Shown here one piece after another: positions 1 through 8,387 of a stretch of DNA of 20,902 bases (its first letter is position 1; the number at the start of each line of letters is the position of its first letter). Where the stretch lies: positions 1-20,902 of IMG/VR virus record IMGVR_UViG_3300028840_000253. One strand, given 5' to 3'. The notes below the pieces were generated by a model. The model had not been told where the DNA came from. It saw nothing but the letters and a program-made list of their open reading frames with translations, and did not search any database. This DNA comes from a virus. A program made the translations under genes and the position numbers.

Positions 1-1
1 G

Positions 2-163
2 GGCACCAAGTGGAAAGAGAAACCCGAAAAGAATATTTACTCACACGTGCACGAGGCACTGCAGTATGGTGCCATGGAGTTTGTTGAAGGCAAGATCTTC
101 AGGAAGAACGTAGCACGGAAACAACTACACACAACACCGGCCGACTCGACAGCCGGGTATTAA
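2..163 (+). CDS. Terminase large subunit, C-terminal end (partial)
   Basis: The window opens inside a gene whose last 53 codons are readable and end at TAA 161-163. The tail contains the stretch NIYSHVHEALQYGAM near its start. This resembles the end of the nuclease domain of phage large terminases, where an N-x-x-S-H-x-x-(D/E)-A-L-Q-Y pattern is common. The enzyme would be the ATP-driven packaging motor and headful or site-specific nuclease acting at the portal. Its position directly before the portal gene, 9 bases away, is the usual order. The ATPase domain lies outside the window, so the assignment rests on a short C-terminal motif and on context. Confidence 0.75.
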   Translation, partial: GTKWKEKPEKNIYSHVHEALQYGAMEFVEGKIFRKNVARKQLHTTPADSTAGY

Positions 164-172
164 GGATCTAAT

Positions 173-2242
173 ATGGCTGATGAATATACAAAGACCTTTG
201 ACCAAATAAAGGATCAAAGTCGAACAGATACAAACGACCCGGATGCAAAGAAAGTGCAGGCCGTCAGCTTGGTGCCGTATCAAACGGATGTAGGTACCCG
301 GCTTGAGAAGGAGTGGCAGGAAGCAGAGACAGGTAAGCTCTACGATGAGCAACGTTTCCTCAGAGCCTTAAGACAGTACCGTGGTCAATATGACCCAGAG
401 GTGTTTAATAAAATACACCCAAATAGATCTAAAGCTTTTATCCGGTTGACCCGGACGAAGGTCAAAACCTATGATGCCCGTATGATGGATATCAAGTTCC
501 CGGCCAATGATGATAAGGACTGGAACATCCAACCTACTCCAGTTCCTGATTTAGATCCTGAGATGCTAAAGCAGATCGGTGTTCAGATTTATGAGCTGAC
601 CGGCAAGGTTCCAACACCAGAAGAAATCAAGGCTATCGTAACTAAGATTGCAGATCAGAAAGCTGTCTTGATGGAACGTGAAATTAACGACCAGTTGTCA
701 GAGTTTGATTATCGTGCTGTGATTAGAGACGTGATTCACTCCGGTCACCTTTATGGTACCGGTATCTTGAAAGGCCCGATGGTTAAAGAGGTTGTTAGTA
801 AACGTTGGATACAAGATCAAGAAGGAAACTGGAAACAGGTTAAGATCAAACGGATCATACCTACAGCCCAGTTCGTTTCTATCTGGGACATCTACCCTGA
901 CATGAGTGTCAAGGATATAAAGGATGCCCGGTACATATGGCAGAAACATCTGTTCAGTAAGAACCGGCTATATAAGCTCTCACTCAGACAAGACTTCAAC
1001 GGCAAAGCCATTCGTGCTTTTATGGAAGCATACCCTCAGGGTAATGCTGAGTATAAGCACTACGAAGAATACCTACGTGACATGAGTTCGAATACAAGCT
1101 CTGACGGAGACAATGCACCTCCGAAGAAAGAGAAGTACGAGATCCACGAACGGTGGGGATTCCTTCCGATAGACGATGCAAAAGAACTTTTACCAAAAGT
1201 CACGGACGAAGTCTGGGATGAGATGGGGCCTGAAGTGGCCGTTAACATTTGGATGATCGAAGGCATAATCATTAAGTCTATTGTCTCCCCGGTTGAGGGT
1301 GCTGAGATACCCTACTACTTTTATTACTTTGACAAAGACGAGACCAGTCTGTTTGGTGATGGTATCCCGGAGATCATGAGAGATCCTCAGACACTGTACA
1401 ATGCCAGTGTCCGGGCCATGCTCGACAATGCTGCTATTGCAGCCGGGCCGATCATTGAGGCCAACATTGATTTACTTGCTGATGGTGAAGATCCCACTGC
1501 CTTGTTTCCATTCAGGGTATTCCAGAGGATTGGATCTGGTATCGAAGCTGGACAGCAGGCTATTCGAGTTACCAAGTTGCCGTCCTACACCAATGAGTTT
1601 CTGGGCCTGGTTGATTTCTTCCAGAGCACAGCTGACGAATCAACAACGATTCCAAGGGCACTATCAGGTGTCACGGATTCCGGCATGACCGGAGCTGCTA
1701 AGACGGCTACTGGTATGTCCATGTTGATTGGTGCCTCGAACATCACACTGAAAGACCAGGTGCACTTTTACGATGAAGGTGTTACCCGGCCGTTCATTAA
1801 GTCGATGTACTTCTGGAACATGGAGTTCAACCAGAAGGGTGATATCAAGGGTGACTATAATGTCATAGCCCGTGGATCTAAATCGATGATTGCCAAAGAG
1901 GTCAAGATGGAACAGATCAATCAGTTCCTTGCCCTCACAAATAACGAAACCGATATCAGGTACATTAAACGTGACGTGCTTCTCAGAGAGCTGGCTGAGG
2001 TCTTTGACCTTGACAAGCTTGGCTTTATTAAAACTGAGGACGAGGTTAAGCAGTCTGATGCTGAGAATGCAGAAGCTCAGAAACGTAACCAGGATATGGG
2101 TATGCTACTGGAGGCTATGAAAGCTGAGTCCTCCGGCCATGTCCCAGATGCTGTTCAACGTATAGCACAAATGTTTAACATACAGTTACCTGGCAGTGCC
2201 AACATAAACCCAGAAGAAGTTCAGGGAGGACAGCTTGGCTAA
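173..2242 (+). CDS. Portal (head-tail connector) protein
   Basis: A 689-residue protein. The portal forms the dodecameric ring at one capsid vertex through which DNA is packaged and ejected. Visible support is a conserved-looking SGHLYGTGILKGP stretch at about residues 190-202 and a segment near residues 395-421 containing GDGIPEIMRDPQ followed by N-x-x-x-R-x-x-x-DN. That segment matches the G-x-G-x-P-x-x-M-R-D-P-Q signature of podovirus portals. The length is within the 500-750 range of such portals. The C-terminal third is helical and charged, with a Met/Gln-rich end, as expected for a barrel/crown region. The ATG at 173 follows an AAGGA element at 162-166. The stop overlaps the next gene by 8 bases, suggesting translational coupling. 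It lies between terminase and scaffold, the standard place. Confidence 0.9.
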   Translation: MADEYTKTFDQIKDQSRTDTNDPDAKKVQAVSLVPYQTDVGTRLEKEWQEAETGKLYDEQRFLRALRQYRGQYDPEVFNKIHPNRSKAFIRLTRTKVKTYDARMMDIKFPANDDKDWNIQPTPVPDLDPEMLKQIGVQIYELTGKVPTPEEIKAIVTKIADQKAVLMEREINDQLSEFDYRAVIRDVIHSGHLYGTGILKGPMVKEVVSKRWIQDQEGNWKQVKIKRIIPTAQFVSIWDIYPDMSVKDIKDARYIWQKHLFSKNRLYKLSLRQDFNGKAIRAFMEAYPQGNAEYKHYEEYLRDMSSNTSSDGDNAPPKKEKYEIHERWGFLPIDDAKELLPKVTDEVWDEMGPEVAVNIWMIEGIIIKSIVSPVEGAEIPYYFYYFDKDETSLFGDGIPEIMRDPQTLYNASVRAMLDNAAIAAGPIIEANIDLLADGEDPTALFPFRVFQRIGSGIEAGQQAIRVTKLPSYTNEFLGLVDFFQSTADESTTIPRALSGVTDSGMTGAAKTATGMSMLIGASNITLKDQVHFYDEGVTRPFIKSMYFWNMEFNQKGDIKGDYNVIARGSKSMIAKEVKMEQINQFLALTNNETDIRYIKRDVLLRELAEVFDLDKLGFIKTEDEVKQSDAENAEAQKRNQDMGMLLEAMKAESSGHVPDAVQRIAQMFNIQLPGSANINPEEVQGGQLG

Positions 2243-2477
2243 AAAGACACAAGCACTACTCGACGTTATCCGTAGGAATCCAGACAACCATTTCTACCTC
2301 ACATTAAAAGAGTTCGTGGAAACACGGATATATGAGATACAGGAACAGTTAGTGAAGGAAAAGGATATGGACGAGGTCAAACGATTACAGGGAAAGGCCG
2401 ATGAGTTACAGACCATACTCAAAGGTCTTACCCGAAAGCCTGTCGTCAATACCTATGACGGTGGGTTTGGTCAATAG
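2235..2477 (+). CDS. Small conserved-type phage protein, TTG start, overlaps portal
   Basis: An 80-residue charged, probably all-helical protein (K/E/D/Q-rich in the middle) ending in an Asn-Thr-Tyr-Asp-Gly-Gly-Phe tail. The start is TTG at 2235, supported by a strong AGGGAGG at 2223-2229 only 5 bases upstream. There is no in-frame ATG near the front; the first Met is about 43 codons in. The gene starts 8 bases before the portal stop, so it is probably translated by coupling to the portal. I do not recognise a family. Small helical proteins between portal and scaffold are common in podovirus genomes, and a minor virion or assembly role is only an inference. Confidence 0.75.
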   Translation: MAKKTQALLDVIRRNPDNHFYLTLKEFVETRIYEIQEQLVKEKDMDEVKRLQGKADELQTILKGLTRKPVVNTYDGGFGQ

Positions 2478-2554
2478 ACACAGGGCCTCAGTAGAGACAC
2501 CCACAATAACTTTTAACCGGGACACCAGCTTAGGCTGACCCCAAAGGAGGCTAT

Positions 2555-3511
2555 ATGCCTGATGATGTATTGAGCAAGGAACAGAAAGAACTCGATGATG
2601 TCTTTAACGATATCATGGAAAAGTCGGATGAGGAGTTAGCAGACGAAGCTGCAAAGGCTAAAGCTAAGGAAACTGCTGAGGAGTCGGGGGATTCCACACA
2701 AGAGCAGGCTACCGATGAAGAAGCCAAGAAAGCTGCAGAAGCTGACTTAATCAAAAGTGTCACCGGCCAGGAACCAGGATCTGAAGATCCTAAACCTGCT
2801 ACTGCTGGCATTGATGGTAAAGACTTGCAGTCAAGAGTTGATGAGCTTGAAGCTGAGCTTAAGAAAGAACATCAGAGAACGTCATCCTGGGATGGCCGTA
2901 TTAAAGCAGCAAACAGTCGTGTTAAAGAACTGGAAGTCGAGAACCAGTCTTTGAAAGACCAGCTTGCAGCTAAAGCCAACTCGACCCCAAGTGAGGACGG
3001 AAGCTCTGATCAGGAGATCATGGACACGTTCAAGAAAACCTTCCCGGAATTTGTTGAAGTCCTGGATATCTATCAGAAGAAGATGGATAACCTGGCAAGC
3101 AAGATCCCGGCTAAAGCAGATCCTGAACCTGAAAGTGCATCGACCGAACCAGAAGCCACGGATGCCAAACCGGTAGACAACACCCATATGACAACGATCA
3201 GGTCTAAACATCCTGACCTGGACGAGATGGTGGGCACTGGAGTTCTTCTAACTTGGATCAACCAGCAACCAGACTACGTTCGTGATCACTTGCACAATGT
3301 TTATGAAAACGGGAACTCAACTCAGGTGATAAACCTGTGCAATGCATTTAAAGAAAAATCCGGTTGGAAATCCCAACTGGCTACAGGAGACTCTACTAAA
3401 GAGGATAAGCTTAAGTCCATGATGGAAGCTGAAGGAGAATCACCTGGCCCCAAGACTGATGGGCCGGACAAGAATGACTTCAAAGCTGCTGCCAAGGAAG
3501 CTTTTGCTTAA
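2555..3511 (+). CDS. Capsid scaffolding/assembly protein (putative)
   Basis: A 318-residue, strongly acidic protein between portal and major capsid genes, where podoviruses encode their scaffold. The first 80 residues are dominated by Glu, Asp, Lys and Ala. A probable coiled coil runs from about residue 90 to 140 (heptad-like DELEAEL, RVKELEVE). A low-complexity Pro/Glu/Ala linker (about 185-210) follows, then a more ordered C-terminal module (about 210-285) containing KHPDLDEM and LTWINQQPDYVRD. That composition and a compact C-terminal capsid-binding region are typical of scaffold proteins, which guide shell assembly and then leave. Start ATG 2555 has an AAAGGAGG ribosome site. No protease motif is visible, so this looks like a scaffold without an attached maturation protease. 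Function is inferred from position and composition. Confidence 0.75.
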   Translation: MPDDVLSKEQKELDDVFNDIMEKSDEELADEAAKAKAKETAEESGDSTQEQATDEEAKKAAEADLIKSVTGQEPGSEDPKPATAGIDGKDLQSRVDELEAELKKEHQRTSSWDGRIKAANSRVKELEVENQSLKDQLAAKANSTPSEDGSSDQEIMDTFKKTFPEFVEVLDIYQKKMDNLASKIPAKADPEPESASTEPEATDAKPVDNTHMTTIRSKHPDLDEMVGTGVLLTWINQQPDYVRDHLHNVYENGNSTQVINLCNAFKEKSGWKSQLATGDSTKEDKLKSMMEAEGESPGPKTDGPDKNDFKAAAKEAFA

Positions 3512-3543
3512 ACTCCTGAATAAAACTAAGGAGATTTTTTATT

Positions 3544-4602
3544 ATGAGTACAATGACTTACGGTGACATTTCCCCTCGTACAGCTGCTTTCGTAGTTCGT
3601 GACCTTCTGAAACGTGGTATGCCTTGGTTGGTATTCGAGAAGTTTGGTCAGGCCAAACCTCTGCCTTCTAACAGCACCAAAAGCATTCAGTTCCGTCGGT
3701 ACTACCTGGACAGCTCTTGGACATCTACATTCGGATCTGACTTCAACCCTCACGAATATTTCAAGGGTGACAACTTCAATCCGACCAACAAGACCCTGAC
3801 CGAAGGTGTAACACCTGATGCTACATCTCTGGAAAGCTCTGACTACGATGCAACTCTCGTACAGTACGGTGACCGTGTTGTGATTTCTGACGTGATCATG
3901 GACACACACGAAGACCCGATCCTGAGAGAGGCCGTGGACATTCTTGGTGAGCAGGCTGCTATCCTCATCGAGAAGACTCGTTTCAACGTACTGAAGGCTG
4001 GAACCAACGTCTTCATGACAAACAACGACACCGTCCGTACCAACATCGACACCGTCATGGATCTTCTGACACAGAGAAAAGTCACTCGATTCCTGAAACG
4101 TCAGCTTGGTAAAGCCATCACATCTATGGTTAAATCTACTCCGTCTTACGGAACAGAAGCTATTGCCCCGGCATTCATAGCTATCTGTCACCCGGACTTG
4201 GAGCCTGACCTCCGTGCCATCACTGGTTTCGTACCGGTCGAGAAATACGGAAGCATGACACCTTTCGAAGGTGAAATGGGTAAAATAGAAGACGTTCGTT
4301 ACCTGGCTACAACTATTGCCGAACCTTGGTTGGGTGGTGGTGCCAATGGTACAGCTATCTTGGAAACAAGTTCTGCTGCCGACGTTTACCCGATTATATA
4401 CCTTGCCCGTGATGCCTATGGTATCGTGGCTTTCAAGGGTGCCAATGCCATGACCCCCATGGTCGTGAACCCCAAAGCTTCTGACTCTGACCCCTTGGCT
4501 CAGAGAGGACACGTTGGTTGGAAAGGCTACAGTGCCACAATCATCCTGAACGACTTCTGGATGTGCCGTGTTGAATGTGCCGTTTCTGATCTGACTGCCT
4601 AA
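3544..4602 (+). CDS. Major capsid protein, N4-gp56-like family
   Basis: A 352-residue protein with the look of the N4-gp56 family of HK97-fold capsid proteins. Near the N-terminus it has the PLPSNSTKSIQFRRY pattern (roughly residues 39-53). Later come ICHPDLEPDLR (about 217-227) and YPIIYLARDAYG (from Tyr282), all typical blocks of this family. Length is within the family range. Start ATG 3544 is preceded by AAGGAG and then a run of six T, a U-rich spacer often seen before very highly translated capsid genes. Codon use is biased to C-ending and frequent codons (GAC, AAC, ACC) more than in its neighbours, consistent with high expression. A strong terminator follows directly. The assignment is from recognised motifs, without a database search. 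Confidence 0.9.
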   Translation: MSTMTYGDISPRTAAFVVRDLLKRGMPWLVFEKFGQAKPLPSNSTKSIQFRRYYLDSSWTSTFGSDFNPHEYFKGDNFNPTNKTLTEGVTPDATSLESSDYDATLVQYGDRVVISDVIMDTHEDPILREAVDILGEQAAILIEKTRFNVLKAGTNVFMTNNDTVRTNIDTVMDLLTQRKVTRFLKRQLGKAITSMVKSTPSYGTEAIAPAFIAICHPDLEPDLRAITGFVPVEKYGSMTPFEGEMGKIEDVRYLATTIAEPWLGGGANGTAILETSSAADVYPIIYLARDAYGIVAFKGANAMTPMVVNPKASDSDPLAQRGHVGWKGYSATIILNDFWMCRVECAVSDLTA

Positions 4603-4623
4603 TCAGTAGACTGCTAATAACTG

Positions 4624-4650
4624 GGAGGGGCTAACCATGCCCCTCCTTTT
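4624..4650 (+). terminator. Rho-independent terminator after capsid gene
   Basis: GGAGGGGC (4624-4631) pairs perfectly with GCCCCTCC (4639-4646) across a 7-base loop. The hairpin is followed by TTTT (4647-4650). It sits 21 bases after the capsid stop and before the ribosome site of the next gene. It would terminate part of the transcription and so give capsid mRNA in excess over tail genes. Confidence 0.85.
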
Positions 4651-4683
4651 CCTTAACTATCATTCTGGAAGGAGATTGATACC

Positions 4684-5232
4684 ATGCCTAATTATAATGC
4701 AATGAAGCACGAAGAACTTTACAAGTTGATCGACAAGTACGACCTGGAGAAAGCCGACTACATGACAAAGAAGGAAGACGGCAAGGATTCCCTGAACGTG
4801 AAAAAGCTATCCAACATCCTGAAGCTGATTGACATCCAGGCTGGTCACGTCGATAAAGCCCAAGTCATAGACGAGAATGGGAACGTGTCTGACCACAAAC
4901 CCACGAAGAAGTTTGCTAAAGGCTTCAGTGGTATGATGGCAAAGATCACGTTTTACAACAGTGAAGAAAACGATCTACCCTACGTCCAGCTTGCCCTGAA
5001 CGGTACGGCTCTGATCATTCCACGAGAGAAAGAAGTGTGGATACCAAGAGAATTTATCGATGGTGTTCTGGTAAATGCAGTGATAACCAAAATGAAAATG
5101 GATGTAGACCGGGATGGCAAGATCCGGTACATTCCCAAACAGGTGCCTCGTATCAGCTACACCGTTGCCGACATCAAACACATCGACGTAGTTCGAAAAG
5201 AATACGACGAAGAAAAAGCTAATAAGAAATAA
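4684..5232 (+). CDS. Small structural-type protein downstream of capsid
   Basis: A 182-residue protein. The N-terminal third is charged and helical; the C-terminal two thirds contain a probable beta-rich core. The stretch VQLALNGTALIIPREKEVWIP (positions 4984-5046) followed by E/D-x-x-x-x-VL-x-x-AV resembles a block I associate with small proteins found right after capsid genes in podoviruses with N4-gp56-type capsids (N-G-x-x-x-x-I-P-R-x-x-x-V-x-V-P). Its job there is not established, with head decoration or head completion the likely options. Start ATG 4684 has GGAAGGAG upstream, and the C-terminus is Lys/Glu-rich. Placement right after the capsid terminator supports a head or head-tail structural role, but this is inference. 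Confidence 0.65.
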   Translation: MPNYNAMKHEELYKLIDKYDLEKADYMTKKEDGKDSLNVKKLSNILKLIDIQAGHVDKAQVIDENGNVSDHKPTKKFAKGFSGMMAKITFYNSEENDLPYVQLALNGTALIIPREKEVWIPREFIDGVLVNAVITKMKMDVDRDGKIRYIPKQVPRISYTVADIKHIDVVRKEYDEEKANKK

Positions 5233-5247
5233 TAAAGGAGACTCACA

Positions 5248-5913
5248 GTGGCATTCACAGCAAACGATTACATAACGGAAGCTGCTGAATTGTACGGTGA
5301 CAGTGAATTGGTATCCGGGGATTATGTCCGGGTACCAATATTAACATGGGTCAAGTATCTCAACAGTGCTATTCGAGCTTTGATCCTTGTCCGGCCAGAT
5401 GCCGGAGCAGTCACAGAAAGTGTGCAACTCACAGCAGGAGTGAAACAAACATTGGCAGCTGGAGCAATCAGACTGCTGGATATATCCAGGAACATGGGAG
5501 TTGATGGACTAACTGCTGGCAAGATTATAACCCCTGCTGATCGGAAGCACATAGACTATGCCAACCTCCTGTGGCCTGCAGCCACGGGTGACACAGTGGT
5601 AGAGAACTTTTCTTATGACAACAATGTACCACGTATCTTCTATGTGACCCCACCGGTACATAACTCAACAGCAGTGTACGTTGAAATGTCCACGTCACAA
5701 TTACCCACGGCAGTAACGGGTACCGGATCTGATCCAGGTATCCTTGACATATTTTTTGAACCAGTTGTACAGTTCATGTTATTCAAAGCCTACTCTGCAG
5801 ATGACGAAGGTGTTGAGATGCAGAAGGCTATGCAATATTATAACAACTTCTTCCAGCTACTTGGTATAGAACTTAAGAACTCTACTCAGGCAGGCCCGGA
5901 ACAAAAGGAGTAA
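5248..5913 (+). CDS. Head-tail adaptor protein (DUF6682-like)
   Basis: A 221-residue protein starting at GTG 5248, with AAAGGAG at 5234-5240. The pattern W-x-x-YLN-x-A-x-RA-x-x-x-x-RPDA (about residues 33-51), then G-x-x-Q-x-L near 65, LLDISRNMG (about 76-84), and PRIFYVTPP (about 130-138), is the series of blocks I recall for the phage adaptor family DUF6682. These proteins attach below the portal and connect it to the tail, the place of the T7 gp11 / P22 gp4 class. A mostly helical C-terminus (about 165-215) fits. The family name is from memory; the blocks themselves are plain in the sequence. It is followed 3 bases later by a second adaptor/tail candidate. Confidence 0.75.
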   Translation: MAFTANDYITEAAELYGDSELVSGDYVRVPILTWVKYLNSAIRALILVRPDAGAVTESVQLTAGVKQTLAAGAIRLLDISRNMGVDGLTAGKIITPADRKHIDYANLLWPAATGDTVVENFSYDNNVPRIFYVTPPVHNSTAVYVEMSTSQLPTAVTGTGSDPGILDIFFEPVVQFMLFKAYSADDEGVEMQKAMQYYNNFFQLLGIELKNSTQAGPEQKE

Positions 5914-5916
5914 CCT

Positions 5917-6639
5917 ATGGCTACAGCAACAACAGGATTCGTTCTATTGGACGACTTTCTACCAGAGATACTTCAGTACGTTAATGGTGCCCCAACTATT
6001 ATGGTTAGGACTCACGTCAGGAATGCTATCATACATTTCTGTGAGAGAACCTTGCTGCTCAAACGGCAACCGTCTACGTTTTATCTGGACGAGGAGGAAC
6101 ACACATACGAACTGAAATATAACAATGATCGTTACCGGGCTATTGCAATACAAGAGTGCCAGGAAGGATCAGGAGACAACGGCCGTGTCATCTCAGAGAC
6201 AACAGAGCACTGGCTGGATCACACAATTAAAAACTGGAGAGAAGACACAGGCAGTCAACCGTCCCGGTGCTTCTTAACAGATGAGACAAACAAGATAAGG
6301 TTTTACCCGGAACCCACAGCAGATGGAGACGATGAGATCTACATGAACACAGCTGTCACGTACAAACGTAGTATGACAGAGTGTGATGAATTTATCTGGG
6401 AGAGGTGGGAAGAAGTAATACAAGCTGGAGCACTTGAGTCCCTACTCAGAATACCTAAGGCATCTTGGGTTGATGGTAAACTGGCCGACGAGTTTGGCCG
6501 GAAGTGGAAACGTGGAATCAGGAATGCTCGTAAGTCTGTACTGGGTGGAACATCACAGAAACCTACTGGTGCTGTACCACAGAACTTTGAAGTGGTTGGC
6601 TCTAATCATACAGATGGGAGATCAAACTCATGGGTTTAA
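5917..6639 (+). CDS. Tail/adaptor-type structural protein
   Basis: A 240-residue protein. The N-terminal pattern F-L-P-E-I-L-x-Y-V-x-G-x-P, then R-x-A-I-I-x-FCE-R-T (about residues 34-43), followed by D-E-E-E-H-x-Y-x-L (about 58-66), resembles a widespread phage family usually annotated only as structural and usually encoded beside DUF6682-type adaptors. The middle is beta-rich (IRFYPEPTADGDDEIY, about 127-142), then a helical region with W-x-x-x-I-x-x-GAL. A role as a second adaptor or tail-tube component is the best inference from position. Start ATG 5917 lies 3 bases after the previous stop with AAAGGAG overlapping it. It shares 10 bases at its end with the next gene. Confidence 0.65.
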   Translation: MATATTGFVLLDDFLPEILQYVNGAPTIMVRTHVRNAIIHFCERTLLLKRQPSTFYLDEEEHTYELKYNNDRYRAIAIQECQEGSGDNGRVISETTEHWLDHTIKNWREDTGSQPSRCFLTDETNKIRFYPEPTADGDDEIYMNTAVTYKRSMTECDEFIWERWEEVIQAGALESLLRIPKASWVDGKLADEFGRKWKRGIRNARKSVLGGTSQKPTGAVPQNFEVVGSNHTDGRSNSWV

Positions 6640-7526
6640 CATTTTCTAACAACTCCGAAGGTACCCTGGCTAATATCTTAACAGCCGGAGCAACAACACT
6701 CACCTTGACCCCAGGTCACGGGAGCAGGTTCCCTGAAGTGGACTTTGCTGCTGACGGTGATTATTTCTTTGCCACACTGGTGGCTCAAGATGGTACACGA
6801 GAAGTTATCAAAGTCAAAGAGCACACGACAGCTGTTGACATCGATCAGTTCAGCATAATCGAACGGGCTGCTGATGCTATACAATCTGGTGTTGCCACGG
6901 CTTATGCCTTTGCTGCAGCTGACAAGGTTCAGCTACGGCTACCGGCCGTTGCCATCCTGTCTCAGGACGGAACAAAGTCTGACACGTTCCAGATTGATAC
7001 AGACAACACCGGCATCACACTGAAACACGACACACAGGAATTACTGGTACGGAACCTGGCTGACAGTGCTTATGCTAATCTGAAAGCCAACGGTCTAACC
7101 TTGGCCGATGCTTTGGTTATATCCGGCACAGTTACTGGTGTGACCAGCCTAACCATGGCCGGTGCCCTATCTGGTGTCACGACCCTGGCAATGGGTGGTG
7201 CACTAAGTGGTGTTACGACTTTGGCAATGGGTGGTGCTTTAACTGGAGCAACTGATATAACGGCCTCTGGAACTGTGACTGCTGCTGACGTTACAACAAC
7301 AGACGATATCGTTTGTGGTGACGATCTGACAGTCAATGGAAAGCTTACAGCTACAGCTGAGGCTGCTGCTATATCAATCGACAATGAAGCATCTATTGCT
7401 AAAATCAAAGCACGAGATCATCAGACGGCTTCTACCCCGGAAGTGCCCAACATGGTATACGGCACCGGGTCACCCCCGGCTGCTGGTACAGTACCTCAAG
7501 GAACGATCTGGCTGAAGTACGTATAA
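6630..7526 (+). CDS. Fiber-like virion protein with 12-residue repeats
   Basis: A 298-residue protein with very high Ala, Thr, Gly and Val. Its first 110 residues look like a folded beta-rich virion-attachment module (LTLTPGHGSRFP and similar). Residues about 170-217 are four tandem 12-residue repeats (GVTSLTMAGALS, then two near-identical GVTTLAMGGALS/T units, then a diverged copy), typical of a triple-stranded beta-helix fiber shaft. After a short linker the C-terminus ends GTVPQGTIWLKYV, a pattern often seen at the end of small phage appendage proteins. It is shorter than classic tail fibers, so it may be a short spike, a decoration or a fiber adaptor. ATG 6630 overlaps the previous gene by 10 bases, with GGGAG at 6615-6619. 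Confidence 0.65.
   Translation: MGLTFSNNSEGTLANILTAGATTLTLTPGHGSRFPEVDFAADGDYFFATLVAQDGTREVIKVKEHTTAVDIDQFSIIERAADAIQSGVATAYAFAAADKVQLRLPAVAILSQDGTKSDTFQIDTDNTGITLKHDTQELLVRNLADSAYANLKANGLTLADALVISGTVTGVTSLTMAGALSGVTTLAMGGALSGVTTLAMGGALTGATDITASGTVTAADVTTTDDIVCGDDLTVNGKLTATAEAAAISIDNEASIAKIKARDHQTASTPEVPNMVYGTGSPPAAGTVPQGTIWLKYV
7137..7280 (+). repeat. Four tandem 36-bp (12-residue) repeats in fiber gene
   Basis: Units begin at 7137, 7173, 7209 and 7245. The second and third differ at only a few, mostly third-codon, positions and encode nearly the same 12 residues. The first and fourth are more diverged. The period matches a beta-helical shaft, and the copy number could change by recombination. 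Confidence 0.85.
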
Positions 7527-7541
7527 CAATAGGAGTTTAAT

Positions 7542-8387
7542 ATGGCTTATCATTATTTATATGCTTACTCTGGAACAAGCCCCAACTATCATTCACGTCT
7601 TCAGAATCTGCAGAACAGCCCGACGGTAAGTTGGTCTACCATAAAGAATGCTGCAACGGCTAACGGTGGTGGTGGTACAACCCTGCTCACAGGTATAACA
7701 CAGGGCAGCACAACTGACGAGTGGTACAACTTGGCTTTGCTGGATATCTCTATAGATGTGAGAGAACTATCATTTATCCTGCCAACTATCACGGATGCTT
7801 GGATAGGATTTTCTGCTGGCTATCTGACACAGTATGCCTCTGGAACAAACTTCTGGCCCACTGCTGCACAACGTGGCCTGACCGTTACAAAACAAAGACG
7901 TAGTGTTCGAGGAGTCAACCGGGCATTCACTAACTTTCCTGAGATTATATACGGTGCTGAGAATTACACAGAGTTAGCAACCCGTGTACCAGATAGTTCA
8001 CTACCCACATCTGGTACCGAATACTGGTTTAATCTAAATGCAACCGGGCTGGCTCATATACAAGGTCTTAACAATGAGACGGATAATCCTGGTTACTTCC
8101 TTGGATCACTTATGTGGGGTGGCATCGTTGACGGTGTGACACCTACGTGGGGTGTATCTAATGGGTGGTGCCAGTGGTCAAACCCAACAGACGGTTGGGT
8201 ATCACTCTGTGTTGAAACTGGTGGTGTTGAAACTGGTGGTGCAAGCTCATCAACAGTTGGTGTATCCCTGTCAGGCCCTTCTGGTAACAGGGAGGTTGTA
8301 GGTGGGCAGATACAGGTCTCTGGAGCATGGAGAGACATTACTGAAATTAAAGTCCAGCACGGTGGTGCTTGGAAGGACGTAGTATAA
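7542..8387 (+). CDS. Virion appendage/decoration protein (putative)
   Basis: A 281-residue Gly/Ser/Thr/Trp-rich, probably beta-sandwich protein with no membrane segment. The main body (about residues 50-220) has many aromatic residues. The last 60 residues form a linker containing a VETGG-VETGG duplication and a terminal module with two related AW-(R/K)-D-(I/V) motifs: SGAWRDI and HGGAWKDV at the very end. Paired Gly-x-W-(K/R)-x-(V/I) units near the C-terminus occur in phage tail appendage proteins. A receptor-binding or decoration role is therefore plausible but not proven. Start ATG 7542 has AGGAG, 15 bases after the previous stop. Placement between a fiber-like gene and the nozzle gene supports a tail-exposed role. 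Confidence 0.6.
   Translation: MAYHYLYAYSGTSPNYHSRLQNLQNSPTVSWSTIKNAATANGGGGTTLLTGITQGSTTDEWYNLALLDISIDVRELSFILPTITDAWIGFSAGYLTQYASGTNFWPTAAQRGLTVTKQRRSVRGVNRAFTNFPEIIYGAENYTELATRVPDSSLPTSGTEYWFNLNATGLAHIQGLNNETDNPGYFLGSLMWGGIVDGVTPTWGVSNGWCQWSNPTDGWVSLCVETGGVETGGASSSTVGVSLSGPSGNREVVGGQIQVSGAWRDITEIKVQHGGAWKDVV
8211..8240 (+). repeat. Tandem 15-bp duplication in appendage gene
   Basis: GTTGAAACTGGTGGT occurs twice in a row, at 8211-8225 and 8226-8240, and encodes VETGG twice. Exact identity suggests a recent slippage duplication in a linker between the body and the C-terminal module. Confidence 0.9.

Noticed and set aside
3526-4512. 328-codon open frame on the minus strand opposite the capsid gene
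   Set aside because: It mirrors the capsid gene almost exactly, its translation is Cys/Val/Arg/Ser-rich with no recognisable motif, and it has no supported start. Strong codon bias of a highly expressed gene often leaves such antisense frames open.
4687-4700. TATAAT-like box at the start of the gene after the capsid terminator
   Set aside because: It lies within the coding start, and no matching -35 element at the right distance is visible.
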